64,000 nt of DNA from assembly GCF_018918005.1 (NCBI RefSeq), contig NZ_JAHLPR010000028.1, forward strand, positions 26,095-90,094, in the 5' to 3' direction. A program made the position numbers and the translations under genes. Below the pieces are notes generated by a model. It was not told where the DNA came from. It worked only from the letters and a program-made list of their open reading frames with translations, and did not search any database. The stretch is from Paenibacillus sp. MSJ-34 (GTDB lineage: Bacteria; Bacillota; Bacilli; Paenibacillales; Paenibacillaceae). This document shows positions 9,194-19,758 of this stretch, piece after piece (position 1 is the first letter of the stretch; every line of letters starts with the position of its first letter).

Positions 9194-10083
9194 GAATAAT
9201 TAAACATGCTTTGCTCTTCTAACTGAATGAGCACTTTGCCGAAGCGCCCTCCTTGTTTGATTGGGATCGTTTTTCCAGGATAAGTTTGATCCAGATAATC
9301 TTCAATGATGGCCTGCGTATTCTCATCTACTGGATAATTGTAAAAGTTAAGCCAATGTAAAACCTCTTGAATGGCTTCCGCACGAGACACAACCCTGGCT
9401 TTCATTTCTTTTGTGACGAGTGAATGAAAGGCGTACCCTTTTAGATAAAGCAGCTGCAGCAAATACATCATCTCGGAGTTTTGATGCTTGTTGTATGAAT
9501 GGTTTAACAGCGGTAATATTTCAAGGGTGAGGCTGTGTTCTTTAGGACCTGCTGCCAAGCTGATATAACAAAATTTTCGAGCGCAGCTGATCACTTTCTC
9601 CACCATCTCCCAGTCTGTGATCGCCGGGCACATTGACACAAAGACAAAATCAAAAGCTTGGTTCCAGCCTAATGTCTTCGTATCCATATCTTCAAAGGCT
9701 GCGCGCACGATCTTTACCTTACCGTCGGCCCATTTTTGATTGTTGTGCTCCAATAGTTCTGTGAACGGAAGCGACGGCTCAACGGCGGTCACATCTGCTC
9801 CTCTTTGCGCAAAGGGAATAGAAAATATTCCAGAGGCCGCTCCGATGTCGAGGACAGAGGCGCCATTAAAATTTACGCCTTGATTTTCCAACCAGCCGAT
9901 AATACGTGCTGACCGTCTTCTTCCTTCATCGTTGAACGATTGCTCATTGTAGTTTTGGGCCGCGATGGCGCCAAAAGTGAATCTCGGCTCGATCCCTGCT
10001 GATTTCATCAAGTTTACACCTGTCGTTTGGTCGTCCTTCCAAGCTTGTTCCCAAGCAGCTTCGTTGCGTAAGATTTCGATCAT
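9190..10083 (-). CDS. Class I SAM-dependent methyltransferase of the Zur-box operon
   Basis: 297 residues, ATG 10083 with GAGGTG upstream. Motif I VLDIGAASGIFSIPFAQRGA at about 72-91 and the acidic post-motif VTAVEPS place it in the Rossmann-fold SAM methyltransferases. DFVFVSMCPAI is the motif IV region. It is the last recognisable gene of the operon, 59 bp after the cobN-like gene with no terminator evident between. Methyltransferases of this general kind occur beside CobN-like chelatases elsewhere, but the substrate is unknown. Possibilities are a tetrapyrrole, a metallophore, or an unrelated small molecule. It is not recognisably CobA/CobI-like. Confidence 0.8.
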   Translation of the reverse strand: MIEILRNEAAWEQAWKDDQTTGVNLMKSAGIEPRFTFGAIAAQNYNEQSFNDEGRRRSARIIGWLENQGVNFNGASVLDIGAASGIFSIPFAQRGADVTAVEPSLPFTELLEHNNQKWADGKVKIVRAAFEDMDTKTLGWNQAFDFVFVSMCPAITDWEMVEKVISCARKFCYISLAAGPKEHSLTLEILPLLNHSYNKHQNSEMMYLLQLLYLKGYAFHSLVTKEMKARVVSRAEAIQEVLHWLNFYNYPVDENTQAIIEDYLDQTYPGKTIPIKQGGRFGKVLIQLEEQSMFNYS

Positions 10084-10142
10084 CTAGGTAAACACCTCAT
10101 TTCTTAATTTAAATGGATTTCAGCTTATGCCTCAAGCTGTTC

Positions 10143-13100
10143 TCATTCCCCTTCCAACTCTCCTTCAAGCTCTAGGTATTTCTGCCGCAGCTGATGCAAA
10201 ACTTGTTCATCCGGTGTCCAGTATCCTCGCTGCTCGCTTTCCAGCAATGTTTCGATCATCGCATGGTAAGCCCAACGGTTGTTGTCCTGCAGCTTCCGGC
10301 TAAGTGCTTCATCAGCCATATAGACGTCATGCAGACGATCGAATACCCAAGGTTCTACTTTTCCAGTCGTGGCTGCAAGTCCCAGTACATACTCGAATCG
10401 GCTGGCCATTTCCTTTGCGCCATGATAAGGATGCTTCAAGAGATCGTTGATCCATTTCGGGTTCGTTAAGCGAGTCCGTACTCCGCGTGCAATCGCATGT
10501 TCGGCAGATTCTGTCTTGATTTGCTCCCCTGTCGTATCCGTAATATGAATGTCTGCTTTACGACCTTTCATTACTTCCACAGACTTTGCCAAGCCGCCAA
10601 AATACTCATAATAGTGGTCAGAATCCGTTACTTCCCATTCATGACTGCTGCGAATTTGCGACACAATATCCACCTCCAGCATATGTGACCGGTACAATTC
10701 CGGCTCCGCCTGTCCTCGCGCTAGTGCGCTGTATACATGCTGCTGGCTGTCCGTGTATGCCGCTCCGAGCTCAGACTCCTCGTTCCATAGCTTCGTCTCG
10801 ATCATCCGCGTCACCGTCGTGCCATACTCTCCTTCTGCCGGGCCGAAGATGCGGGCGCAAGCTAAGTCATGCGCTTGACTTGCCTCATATCCGGCAGCAA
10901 GCAGCTCCTCCTCCATGCTTCGTGTATGAGCCTTGAACCAATTGAGCTCATCAGGTTCATCCAGCTCCGAAACCTTGCGGAATAGGTCATGTAATTCTTC
11001 CAGCAAATTCGGAAACAAATCGCGAAAAACCCCAGTAATATGCACCATGACGTTCAAGCGCGGTCGGCCTAATTCCGCAAGCGGGATCACTTCATATTCT
11101 GTACGGAACGTTCCGACTCCCCCGCCAATGCGAACCCCCATATAATGCAGGATTTGCCCAATGGTTTCCCCTTGTGTGCGCGACGTCTCGATCCCCCAGA
11201 GGATGACCGCCGTCGTGTGCGGGTAGTCCCCGTGCTGCTCGCGATATTGCTGTATGGAGTTTTCGGCGACAATCGCCCCCCGTTCAGCAGCTGTACGGCT
11301 GGGCACTAAGCGGGGATCGAATTGGTACAGATTGCGTCCGGTCGGCAATATTTCAGGTGTTCGCAGCACGTCACCAGCGAGCTTAGCTGGAACGTACCGG
11401 CCTTCCAACGCCCGCATCAGCCCTTCTGCTTCCTCATTTTGCAATGATCTTAGGTAAGCTTCGTAACCGTACTCGAGCGAAGCTTCCAACTGCTTAAGCC
11501 AATCTGGATGTTCACTCTTATACATGTCCGGGATTGCCTTGTTTGACACATAAGCGGTCACTAACGCATTCGCTTCCTCATCGAGCTGGCGCAGCAAGCT
11601 CACATGCTTGCCCGAAGTTAGCGCATCCGCCCGAACGCCTTGACGTTCAGCGAGCAGTCCGCGAATTGAGCGAATATTTCCCCGCTCGTGGCGAAGCACG
11701 AATTGCATATGGTTCAAAGCGACTTCAGGAGAATAGCTGTCGCCAAGCACATGCAGTCCACTAGGGATGAGCGAACGCTGCATGCGATAGAGCTCCTCCT
11801 CCATGTGTTCTACGGTCTCCGCGGAGAAGTCAAGCGACTTCGCTACCGCCTGCAGCTCTTGTAGAATCGCCTCACATCGTTCCGGCGCGAGCTGCTTCGC
11901 TTCACGATATTCGTGCAGCAAGGCTTCAAGCTCACGCCATTCGCCATACAGCTCAGCTTCAGTAAAAGCCGGCGCCTGATAGCCGATCAATACGGCATGG
12001 CTGCGCCGCTTGGCGATCATCGCTTCGGACGGATTCCCTACGTAATAGTAGTACAAATTTGGCAAATCCCCGAGTAAGTCATCCGGTACACAGTCCCCAG
12101 ACAGAGCGGCCTCTTTCCCCCGCTGAAACTCTAAGGTGCCGTGTGTCCCGATATGGACGATGGCATCCGCTTGAAACTGTTCACGAATCCATTGATAAAA
12201 CGCAGTATATTGATGCGTAGGTAGTAACGAACGATCGTGCAGCGACTTCTCTGGATCCTCATGGATACCGCGTGAAGGTTGCAGGCCGATAAACACTTGG
12301 CCGATCATTAGACCGGGTATGAGAAAGGAGCCGTTGTCCGTCATGATGTCACCAGGCGGCTGACCCCAGCGGCTTATCGCTTCTTCTCCCCATGAACGAC
12401 CGGATAGCTTCTGTGTGAAATGGGGATCCGCATAACGGATCAACTGACTCGAAGCTTGAGGATCAGACCATTTTGCGGAATTGACTAGACCGCCCTCTAT
12501 AAATCTGGCACGCAGCTCCGCCGCTGACAGTTCCTCGGTATGATATCCTTGCTGCTTCAGCCAGCTCAATAAACGTGCTATCGATTCGAATGTATCCAAG
12601 AAGGAACCGCCGAACACCGTTCCTTCGCCTGGCGGATAATTGTAGCCAATGAGCGCCAGCTTCTTCTCTGCATTGGGCTTGCTCCGCAGGGCAAGCCAGC
12701 GGCGGATGCGATCTGTCAAGCGTTTCGTCCGTTCAGGGATAAGTGCAAGCCGCTTTAGCGGAACGTTTAGCTCGGCGTCTTCCCCGTCTTCCTGCAGTGC
12801 CGCTATCGGAAACATCTCCACGCTCCCGTCAAGCTCCGGCAGCATGACCTGAACGAGCAGCAAAGAAGGTTCAAGTCCACTCGCAGACTGTCTCCATTCT
12901 TGTTCCGTTCTACTGTTCAACAATAGCGGATGCAGCATCGGCACATCGAGCTGTTCCAGCATCTGCACAGCCCCGTCCTGATTTCCTCCGCCGGGACCAA
13001 TCCCAAGTCGGAAAGGCAGCAGGTTCACGATAAGGTCGACTTGGTGACCGTCGCCAAGTAGCAACTCGCGCAGACGGTCGAGCGGAATGTTCATCACTGA

Positions 13101-13841
13101 AGGAAACGCGATCGGCATGACGTTCACGAAAGCCTCCAATTGTTCCTTAAGCTGCGCAATACATTCTGCGGTATCGAGCGGATTGCTATTCCCAAGATAT
13201 AAAATCGCGACATTCGGCCGACCTTCGTCGTAGCGATTGCTTTGCCGGTAGCTGGCTGCAGACGAGTAAACCGTGCGACTGCTCGGCTCCATGATCGTTA
13301 ACTCCCGAACATATACCGGATCCTTAGGCTCCGGCAACAGGTGACAGCCGCCGTATTCTCGGCCAGCCAGACAAATCAGACCGAGCATATTGTCAGTACC
13401 TCCGCCCCGCCAATATTCGGTAAATCGAACGTAGTGTTCATAATCCGCCTTACCCTCATCCATTCCTTCTAGCGGCAAGGACGTTGCCGCATGTGTATGC
13501 CCTTCTTGTCTAGGCAAATTTGCAAAGGTCAGACTGCCTAGCCTGAGCAGCGAAGCGATCTCAGCGGAGTTGCCGCCAAGCGGAACGATATGAGCCGTCC
13601 CTTTGCTTAGCAGGCTACTCAACCATTCGACAACGTCCTGGCGGACGCCATGTGCATCGAAGATGACAAGGTCAGCTCCAACAAGCGTGGCTTCCACGTC
13701 CTCAAGCTCGTCGATCTTCCGATTCCCTAAATCGATGATGGTCAGATGCAGCTGATTTTTCTGATTTTGATCAAGCAATTGATATGCTTCAGACAAATGC
13801 GACAACGTCGTTTCCCCGTTTGTGAGTATGGATAGCTTCAA
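10143..13841 (-). CDS. cobN-like: CobN/ChlH-class large subunit of a metal chelatase
   Basis: About 1,232 residues from TTG 13841, preferred because AAAGGAGG lies eight bases upstream; ATG 13868 is in frame but has no good ribosome site. The family is clear: PPGEGTVFGGSFLDT near 410-425, and IVHIGTHGTLEFQRGKEAAL followed by SGDCVPDDLLGDLPN near 565-600. CobN/ChlH subunits bind the macrocycle and the metal while AAA+ partners drive ATP-dependent insertion. Both partners (ChlI- and ChlD-like) are encoded directly upstream in the same operon. No cobalamin or chlorophyll synthesis genes occur in the window, and the promoter carries a Zur box. Cobaltochelation for B12 is therefore unlikely; insertion or removal of zinc, or another metal, in an imported macrocycle is the inferred role. 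Confidence 0.88.
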   Translation of the reverse strand: MKLSILTNGETTLSHLSEAYQLLDQNQKNQLHLTIIDLGNRKIDELEDVEATLVGADLVIFDAHGVRQDVVEWLSSLLSKGTAHIVPLGGNSAEIASLLRLGSLTFANLPRQEGHTHAATSLPLEGMDEGKADYEHYVRFTEYWRGGGTDNMLGLICLAGREYGGCHLLPEPKDPVYVRELTIMEPSSRTVYSSAASYRQSNRYDEGRPNVAILYLGNSNPLDTAECIAQLKEQLEAFVNVMPIAFPSVMNIPLDRLRELLLGDGHQVDLIVNLLPFRLGIGPGGGNQDGAVQMLEQLDVPMLHPLLLNSRTEQEWRQSASGLEPSLLLVQVMLPELDGSVEMFPIAALQEDGEDAELNVPLKRLALIPERTKRLTDRIRRWLALRSKPNAEKKLALIGYNYPPGEGTVFGGSFLDTFESIARLLSWLKQQGYHTEELSAAELRARFIEGGLVNSAKWSDPQASSQLIRYADPHFTQKLSGRSWGEEAISRWGQPPGDIMTDNGSFLIPGLMIGQVFIGLQPSRGIHEDPEKSLHDRSLLPTHQYTAFYQWIREQFQADAIVHIGTHGTLEFQRGKEAALSGDCVPDDLLGDLPNLYYYYVGNPSEAMIAKRRSHAVLIGYQAPAFTEAELYGEWRELEALLHEYREAKQLAPERCEAILQELQAVAKSLDFSAETVEHMEEELYRMQRSLIPSGLHVLGDSYSPEVALNHMQFVLRHERGNIRSIRGLLAERQGVRADALTSGKHVSLLRQLDEEANALVTAYVSNKAIPDMYKSEHPDWLKQLEASLEYGYEAYLRSLQNEEAEGLMRALEGRYVPAKLAGDVLRTPEILPTGRNLYQFDPRLVPSRTAAERGAIVAENSIQQYREQHGDYPHTTAVILWGIETSRTQGETIGQILHYMGVRIGGGVGTFRTEYEVIPLAELGRPRLNVMVHITGVFRDLFPNLLEELHDLFRKVSELDEPDELNWFKAHTRSMEEELLAAGYEASQAHDLACARIFGPAEGEYGTTVTRMIETKLWNEESELGAAYTDSQQHVYSALARGQAEPELYRSHMLEVDIVSQIRSSHEWEVTDSDHYYEYFGGLAKSVEVMKGRKADIHITDTTGEQIKTESAEHAIARGVRTRLTNPKWINDLLKHPYHGAKEMASRFEYVLGLAATTGKVEPWVFDRLHDVYMADEALSRKLQDNNRWAYHAMIETLLESEQRGYWTPDEQVLHQLRQKYLELEGELEGE

Positions 13842-13880
13842 CGCGCCATCCTCCTTTCCGTAATCCATAAATCATTATTT

Positions 13881-15878
13881 TTAGATCAACGTCCGTACAG
13901 CTCGTTCGATACTCCCAGCCTCCAATTGTTCTAACCGGTAATACCGCGCTTGCATCGCTTCCGCCAGCTTGCGGGCATAGCCGAACCGTACTACACCATC
14001 CTCCGTATCGATCACAAGTGTGCGTATGCCAGCCGCTGCGATGCGTTGTGCAGCTTGCAGGCTTTCCTGCCATGGATCACCTGCCGCTTCTGCGCTGACG
14101 TTCGCCTTTCCATCGGTCATGACGATCATCGCGGGGATGAGTCCACTTCTTCTATTTAACAAAGGGCGGATCGCCATAAGTCCCTTTTCCAGTCCAATAC
14201 CTAGCGGAGTTTTCCCGCCAGCTGGCAGCGTCCTCAATTTGCGTTCCGCGAGCTCTACACTGCGTGTCAACCCGAGCAGCAATTCAGCTTGTTGATCGCG
14301 AAAGGCAATCAAGCCCACATGGTCACGCTGCCGGTACGCATCACGAAGTAAAGACAATACCGCACCTTTGACAGCCTTCATTCTCTTATTTGCATTCATC
14401 GAACCGCTGGCATCGACGACGAATAGCAAAGCAGTTCCTGTCTTGTTTTCCCTAACCTTCACACGCACATCACTCGGCTCAATCCATAGCTTTAAGTTCG
14501 TGTTATATGAACTTGATTGTTGCTTACGTATCCGCTGAAAGGGAGCCGCCATACGAAGCGTGGCATCAAACGCAATGTCTCTTAGAGGGCCGCGCGGCAT
14601 CGCAGCCCGCACATATCGACCGTTTACCGTTCCTACTGACGCTTGATTTCGTTTCCCAGTTTGCGCTTGCTTCATTGGATGCGGCGAGGTAAAGACGAAT
14701 GGCTGCACAGCGATTTCCCGTCCAACGGCTTCCACTACAGCCCGCGCCTCTGAGGAAAGAGATTGTCTACTATCGGCTTCGCCGTTGTGGTCGCCCCCAA
14801 GTTGTGCAGGCGAAGCGAATTGTGACCGGTCAACTTGCTCGCCGTTTGTCGCATTATTCTCTCCTTCCGCTTGGCTTTCTCTTTGGCTTTCCTTATCGCG
14901 ATGCGATCCTGGTGATGGATGATCGCCATTCGAATCATGCTTCGTTTGCTCTTGATCCGGCAAGTCTCCAGGCGACTTCCCTCGCGACACTTCCGGTTGA
15001 GATGCTGCACGCATCCGGTGCGGCAGCACAAAGCCCGCCGCTTCTTGCAGATGTTCCTGTGTCGTCTCGCTAAGACCCTCCCAAGCTGTGATCGTACGGA
15101 CCGCTTCGATCAGCAGGATGTCCGCGCGGTGTCCCAGACAGCCAGCTTCCTCAGCGATTTCGGCAGCCAAACGTAGCAGCTCTCCATCAATATGTACAGC
15201 AGGCAGCCGAGTCCTAGCCGCTGCGATACGTGCTCTCAATTCCTTCGTTTCCGATTCATAAGCTAGGCGAAACGACTCAGGATCTTGTTCGAAGGCGAGC
15301 AAGCGGCTTGCGATTTCCGTTCGCTCCGCAAGGTCCGCCGAGGTTTCCAGTCGCACATATAGCCCGCAGCGATCAAACATCGCCGGCAGCGGCCTCCTAT
15401 CGTCCGGACTCATAGCTGCGAACAGGCGGAATGCTGCACTGTCAAGGCCACTTCTTCGCTCAGAGCTCTTGCGGACATGCCCATGCGCGGGCTCGCCCGC
15501 CACATTGTCGCCAGCAGTCAGGACCGCTTTCATTAACCTTTCGGGCATGATATGCGCATTGTCTACCGTGACGATGTGCCCATCCGCAGCTGCAAGCAAG
15601 CCGGGTACAAACGTTCGTTTGCCGCTGCGGACAGCAGCTGCCATATCCCAGTCGCCCCAAAGCCGTTCCTCATCCACGTTCAAAGGAATGTTAATGACGT
15701 TAAGTTCCGGCAGCAACTCTGCAACACCATGGATGAGCGTGGACTTCGCCGTTCCTGGTGGGCCTGCCAGCAGCACCCCCTTTAATCCCGGATTTACAGC
15801 ATGAAGCAGCAGCGCCTTTTGCGCACGTTCTTGACCGACTACAGCACAGAACGGATACAAGTGAGGCTTAACTTGCAT
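13881..15878 (-). CDS. chlD-like: ChlD/BchD/CobT-like AAA+ and VWA chelatase subunit
   Basis: 665 residues from ATG 15878, which overlaps the end of the chlI-like gene. Order: AAA+ domain with Walker A GPPGTAKS near 40; a linker (about 300-400) rich in Gln, Glu, Ser and His; and a C-terminal von Willebrand A domain (about 480-660) with MIDAS motif DASGSM near 492. The Walker B position reads VTVDNAHIM, with Asn replacing the catalytic Glu, so ATP hydrolysis probably falls to the ChlI partner, as in classical ChlD. The stop lies 12 bp before the 13868 ATG of the CobN-like gene. Confidence 0.9.
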   Translation of the reverse strand: MQVKPHLYPFCAVVGQERAQKALLLHAVNPGLKGVLLAGPPGTAKSTLIHGVAELLPELNVINIPLNVDEERLWGDWDMAAAVRSGKRTFVPGLLAAADGHIVTVDNAHIMPERLMKAVLTAGDNVAGEPAHGHVRKSSERRSGLDSAAFRLFAAMSPDDRRPLPAMFDRCGLYVRLETSADLAERTEIASRLLAFEQDPESFRLAYESETKELRARIAAARTRLPAVHIDGELLRLAAEIAEEAGCLGHRADILLIEAVRTITAWEGLSETTQEHLQEAAGFVLPHRMRAASQPEVSRGKSPGDLPDQEQTKHDSNGDHPSPGSHRDKESQRESQAEGENNATNGEQVDRSQFASPAQLGGDHNGEADSRQSLSSEARAVVEAVGREIAVQPFVFTSPHPMKQAQTGKRNQASVGTVNGRYVRAAMPRGPLRDIAFDATLRMAAPFQRIRKQQSSSYNTNLKLWIEPSDVRVKVRENKTGTALLFVVDASGSMNANKRMKAVKGAVLSLLRDAYRQRDHVGLIAFRDQQAELLLGLTRSVELAERKLRTLPAGGKTPLGIGLEKGLMAIRPLLNRRSGLIPAMIVMTDGKANVSAEAAGDPWQESLQAAQRIAAAGIRTLVIDTEDGVVRFGYARKLAEAMQARYYRLEQLEAGSIERAVRTLI

Positions 15879-16806
15879 GGGTGACCTCGGACAGAAGGTC
15901 GCCGAGCAGCTCGCGTATCGTCTCGTGGTCATATGCTCCCTCTTCGAACGGCCGCTTGCGCATGCGATGCGGCATCACCATCATCGCCGCTTCTACCATA
16001 TCGTCTGCCACGATCTGCGTTCTTCCCTGGAATGCAGCCATCGCCATGGCGGTTTTCATTAACATGATATCCGCACGATGTCCGTCTACCTTCAGCCGAA
16101 TGCCGACTGCGGCGGTCCATTTCAGTAACTCCTCGGACGGTTTGATCTGCTCGAGCAGCTGACGCGCTCGTTCTATCCGTTCCCGAAGCTCTAGTTGTTG
16201 CGGCTCATAACGTCTTCGGAATTCGTCTGGATCTGCTTCGAATGCTAGGCGCCGGCGAATGACCTCCATTCGGCTCTCCACATCTCGTTCCCCATTCACC
16301 TCTACTGAAAGCGCGAAGCGATCCAGCAGCTGCGGCCGCAGCTCCCCTTCCTCCGGGTTCATCGTACCGATCAAGATAAAGCGGCTCGGATGCGAGTAGG
16401 AGACGCCTTCTCGCTCAACGGTGTTCACCCCCATGGCTGCTGCGTCGAGCAGCGCATCGACGATCGCATCATCGAGTAGATTGATTTCATCCACGTACAA
16501 AATATGTCCATGCGCCTTCGCTAACAGTCCCGGCTCGAACTTTTTCTCTCCTTCTCGAATCGCATGCTCGATATCCAATGTGCCGACGACGCGATCCTCC
16601 GTAGCATGTACGGGCAAATTCACGACGCTCAGCTCCGGCATTAAGTCCGCGAGTGCGCGTACGGCCGTCGATTTGGCTGTGCCTTTCTCCCCGCGGATCA
16701 AGATGCCGCCGAGCTTCCGATTGACAAGATTAAGCAGCAGCCCTTTGCGCATCAAGTCCTGTCCGACGATTGCCGCGAACGGATATACGTCTGCTTTCCC
16801 CTCCAT
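15868..16806 (-). CDS. chlI-like: ChlI/BchI-like AAA+ ATPase chelatase subunit
   Basis: 312 residues from ATG 16806, chosen because AAAGGAGAGG precedes it; an upstream ATG at 16839 is possible. Walker A is [10 protein letters not shown] near 38-47, Walker [11 protein letters not shown], sensor 1 [20 protein letters not shown], all intact. Members form hexameric rings that power metal insertion by the large subunit. It overlaps the chlD-like gene by 11 bases and follows the ABC ATPase gene by 36 bases, consistent with one polycistronic message. Confidence 0.92.
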   Translation of the reverse strand: MEGKADVYPFAAIVGQDLMRKGLLLNLVNRKLGGILIRGEKGTAKSTAVRALADLMPELSVVNLPVHATEDRVVGTLDIEHAIREGEKKFEPGLLAKAHGHILYVDEINLLDDAIVDALLDAAAMGVNTVEREGVSYSHPSRFILIGTMNPEEGELRPQLLDRFALSVEVNGERDVESRMEVIRRRLAFEADPDEFRRRYEPQQLELRERIERARQLLEQIKPSEELLKWTAAVGIRLKVDGHRADIMLMKTAMAMAAFQGRTQIVADDMVEAAMMVMPHRMRKRPFEEGAYDHETIRELLGDLLSEVTHAS

Positions 16807-16842
16807 GTTGATCCTCTCCTTTGTAAATGTATTAGACATTCG

Positions 16843-17670
16843 TTATTTGACTGCTGCGATTGCGGGTTGAGCTGAGAAGTCAACCGCCTCAAGCAGCCCT
16901 TCGATATGGCAATGCATGCGACCGCTTCGATCATCCCTTCCTACGCTCCCTCTCACACCGAACACATCGCGCAGCATGCGATCGGTGATGACTTGCTCCG
17001 GCGGTCCGCTGGCATACATTTCGCCAGCTCGCATCACCAACAATTCATCGGAGCAAGCTGCAGCATGGTTGAGATCGTGCAGGACCATGACGATCGTGAT
17101 GCCATATTTGCGATTTAAGTTATGGACTAGCTCCATAACCTCCCACTGGTGATTGACATCGAGATAGGTCGTCGGTTCATCTAATAAGATGAGCCCCGAT
17201 TGCTGTGCCAAGGTCATGGCAATCCATACGCGTTGCCGTTCTCCGCCGGATAAGTTAGACAGCTTTCGCTCCGCAAAGGGAAGCGTTCCGGTCTGAGCCA
17301 TGGCCCATTCGACAATCTTCTCGTCTTCCTTGCGCTTTGCGCCCCATACAGGCTGATGAGGAAAACGTCCGTAACTGACCAGCGAACGCACGGACACGTC
17401 CGGCAGAGATGCTTGACTTTGCTGAAGCATTGCCATATGCCGTGCCAACTGCCGACGGGGATAGCTGTCGAGCAGTCTGCCTTGCAAGAGCACCTTTCCT
17501 TGCGCAGGCTTTAATTGACCGGCGCAAGTTTTGAGCAAGGTGCTTTTGCCGCTGCCATTCGGACCGATAATGCTGTAAATTTTTCCGACCTCCACCTGCC
17601 AATTCAGCGAATCCAGCACCGTACGGTTGTGAAGCCTCACAGACACGTCTTCCAAGCGTAACAACGTCAT
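16843..17670 (-). CDS. FecE/BtuD-type ABC transporter ATPase
   Basis: 275 residues from ATG 17670, which overlaps the permease stop as ATGA. Walker A GPNGSGKST near 35, Q-loop at about 80, signature LSGGERQRV near 135, Walker B LILLDEPT near 158, H-loop LHDLNHAAA near 190. It energises import through the adjacent FecCD-type permease. This class takes up siderophores, haem, vitamin B12 and related chelates. With the Zur box and chelatase genes in the operon, a zinc-related chelate is the inferred cargo. Confidence 0.92.
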   Translation of the reverse strand: MTLLRLEDVSVRLHNRTVLDSLNWQVEVGKIYSIIGPNGSGKSTLLKTCAGQLKPAQGKVLLQGRLLDSYPRRQLARHMAMLQQSQASLPDVSVRSLVSYGRFPHQPVWGAKRKEDEKIVEWAMAQTGTLPFAERKLSNLSGGERQRVWIAMTLAQQSGLILLDEPTTYLDVNHQWEVMELVHNLNRKYGITIVMVLHDLNHAAACSDELLVMRAGEMYASGPPEQVITDRMLRDVFGVRGSVGRDDRSGRMHCHIEGLLEAVDFSAQPAIAAVK

Positions 17671-18668
17671 CTCGCTTCCCTCCTTAGCAAATATAGAAAG
17701 AACGGCGCCCCCAAAGCTCCCATCATAATGCCGACCGGCAGCTCCAAAGGAGCAAACATCAAGCGGGCGAGTGTATCGCAAAAGGTCACAACGGCCGCTC
17801 CAAGAAGCACGGATGCAGGAAGTAAGAACCGATAATCACTGCCGATCAGCAAGCGGGCTGAATGCGGAACGATCAGACCGACGAAGCCGAGCAGGCCGAC
17901 GACGCTGACCGCGCTTGCGGCAAGCAAGGTAGCGAGCGCCGTCAGGAAGAAGCGAGCTGCTTCCACCGACAAGCCGAGGCCGCGTGCATTGGAATCGCCA
18001 AGGGCAAGTATATTCAAATGCGAGCTGCCAATGAACGCCAGGCTCATGCCAATGAGCGAATAAGGGAGAATGATTTCAAGCTCTGGCCAGCTTTTGGCGG
18101 ACAAGCCGCCAACCATAAACACGAGGGCACCGTTCACCCGATCGCTGAAGAAAATTAACAATGCGGAGATGCCAGAGCCGAGAAAGGCGGACACGGCCAC
18201 GCCTGCAAGTATTAGGCGCACCGGCTGTACACCGTCCTTCCAGGCAAGTAAATAAATGATGGCGGCAGCTCCGGAAGCGCCAAGAAAAGCGATAGGTGTC
18301 AGCATCGACCATAGATGTGGAAATAAAATGAGAACGATGATGCCGAATAATCCTGCTCCAGATGACACGCCGATGATGTGCGGATCTGCCAGCGAGTTCC
18401 GCATCACGCCTTGCAAGAGCGCACCGGACAGTGCCAGATTAGCGCCAACGAGCATGCCCACTAACGTGCGAGGCAGCCGAATGTTCCACACAATTTCCTT
18501 CATTGGACCGTCATAACCGTGAAAGACATATAACCAAATCTCTGAAAAAGAAATGCGGACTGCTCCGGTACCGATGCTGAATCCAGTAGCGAGGATTACC
18601 GCAGCCGTCAAAGCGACAATGACTAGAACGCCTTTGGACATCGGAACACGGAAAGCATTAATGACCAT
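17667..18668 (-). CDS. FecCD-family ABC importer permease
   Basis: Start is ATG 18668 or 18674, overlapping the end of the binding-protein gene; a longer frame to 18719 has no better start. It is a polytopic protein with about nine to ten hydrophobic helices. Family motifs: RLPRTLVGMLVGANLALSGALLQGV with NSLADPHIIGVSSGA, and GLIVPHSARLLIG near the C-terminus. Only one permease gene is present, so it should act as a homodimer. Its stop overlaps the ATPase start, indicating translational coupling. Confidence 0.92.
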   Translation of the reverse strand: MVINAFRVPMSKGVLVIVALTAAVILATGFSIGTGAVRISFSEIWLYVFHGYDGPMKEIVWNIRLPRTLVGMLVGANLALSGALLQGVMRNSLADPHIIGVSSGAGLFGIIVLILFPHLWSMLTPIAFLGASGAAAIIYLLAWKDGVQPVRLILAGVAVSAFLGSGISALLIFFSDRVNGALVFMVGGLSAKSWPELEIILPYSLIGMSLAFIGSSHLNILALGDSNARGLGLSVEAARFFLTALATLLAASAVSVVGLLGFVGLIVPHSARLLIGSDYRFLLPASVLLGAAVVTFCDTLARLMFAPLELPVGIMMGALGAPFFLYLLRREAR

Positions 18669-19707
18669 TCTCATATGTATTCGGATAAACAAGCTTAGCC
18701 AAATATTCGACCGATTCACTTAATCGAAATCCCGGGTTTGAGAGAAACCGATCAGACGGCAAGATGATCATACGGTTTTCCTTCACAGCACGCAGCGATG
18801 TCCATGCAGGTTGGCTGGCCAGATCGGATTGAATTTTCTTCTCCCCATCTTCTCGCGCCCCGTGGATCAGAATAAAAACATAATCCGGATTTAGCTCGAC
18901 GATTTTTTCCAGACTAAATGGTGCAGTCGACGGACTGTCGCTTGCTGCTTCCCATGTTTCCGCCAAATTGTGCATATGCAGCATAGTTGCGACCTCGATT
19001 CCGACGGTATCTTGCCGCTGCACAGAAAGGCTGTTAGGGGTCACGTTCAGCATGATGAAAGTTGGTGCATCACTGGCCGGTACCCGGGCAGTCCATTCAC
19101 GAATTTCCTGATCCAAATCGGCAAGTGCTTCCCTAGCTTTGTTTTCCGTCCCAGAGAGCTGACCGAACAACACCGCTTTTTGTTGCAAATCTGCATATGT
19201 ACTCAGATTGAACAGGGCGAACGGCACGTTACTCGCATCCAAAATCGCCGTTAACTCACGGTGAAACACCACAGAGCCGATCACGAGATCAGGCTTTAAA
19301 GCAAGTAGCTTCTCCGTATTGACGGTCGTCATTCCCCCGACTTCTTCGATTCGCTCCGCTTTATCCGGCACCGTTCCACCCGGTGATGTGGCGTGGGCAA
19401 TGGCGTGACCGTCAACCGAATAAAGCAAATCCAATAGCTGCGGCGATAGGACGATGATGCGCTGTGGTTGCTCAGGCAGCCGAATCTCCCTTCCAGTGTC
19501 GTCTTCGAACGTGAGAAACGACTCCCTTTCCTCCGCATCATGAACAGATACAGGTCTAGACTCCGCTGACGGCGATAACTCCAATGCATCACGATTATTG
19601 TCGCTCGCAGGATTGGACGGCGCTGCACAACCGGATACGAACATAACTCCTGCTAGCAGTCCTCCGCTCCATTGGCGAAGTAAATTTTGCCGCTTGTATG
19701 CATGCAT
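18658..19707 (-). CDS. Lipoprotein substrate-binding protein of the FecBCD-type importer
   Basis: 349 residues from ATG 19707, nine bases after AGGAGG. The signal peptide ends in lipobox VSGC (Cys27), predicting a membrane-anchored lipoprotein. The mature part is a class III (PBP-like, PF01497) binding protein: DDTGREIRLPEQPQRIIVLS, LALKPDLVIGS, LEKIVELNPDYVFIL. The first gene of the operon, it lies 52 bases downstream of a perfect Zur-type palindrome. The FecB fold binds siderophores, haem, corrinoids or metal chelates; the exact ligand is not readable. The frame extends upstream to 19890, but that part covers the operator and promoter and is not coding. Confidence 0.92.
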   Translation of the reverse strand: MHAYKRQNLLRQWSGGLLAGVMFVSGCAAPSNPASDNNRDALELSPSAESRPVSVHDAEERESFLTFEDDTGREIRLPEQPQRIIVLSPQLLDLLYSVDGHAIAHATSPGGTVPDKAERIEEVGGMTTVNTEKLLALKPDLVIGSVVFHRELTAILDASNVPFALFNLSTYADLQQKAVLFGQLSGTENKAREALADLDQEIREWTARVPASDAPTFIMLNVTPNSLSVQRQDTVGIEVATMLHMHNLAETWEAASDSPSTAPFSLEKIVELNPDYVFILIHGAREDGEKKIQSDLASQPAWTSLRAVKENRMIILPSDRFLSNPGFRLSESVEYLAKLVYPNTYENGH

Positions 19708-19758
19708 CACTTTGAACCTCCTGTCTTTTGATTCATACAACACTTCACTCAAAATGAT

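Noticed and set aside
10143..13841. Interpreting the CobN-like gene as part of cobalamin synthesis
   Set aside because: No cob/cbi genes or cobalamin riboswitch are visible, and the operator is of Zur type.
14699..15073. Open frames on the opposite strand within the chlD-like gene
   Set aside because: Shadow frames caused by the GC-biased codon use of the real gene; no ribosome sites or domains.
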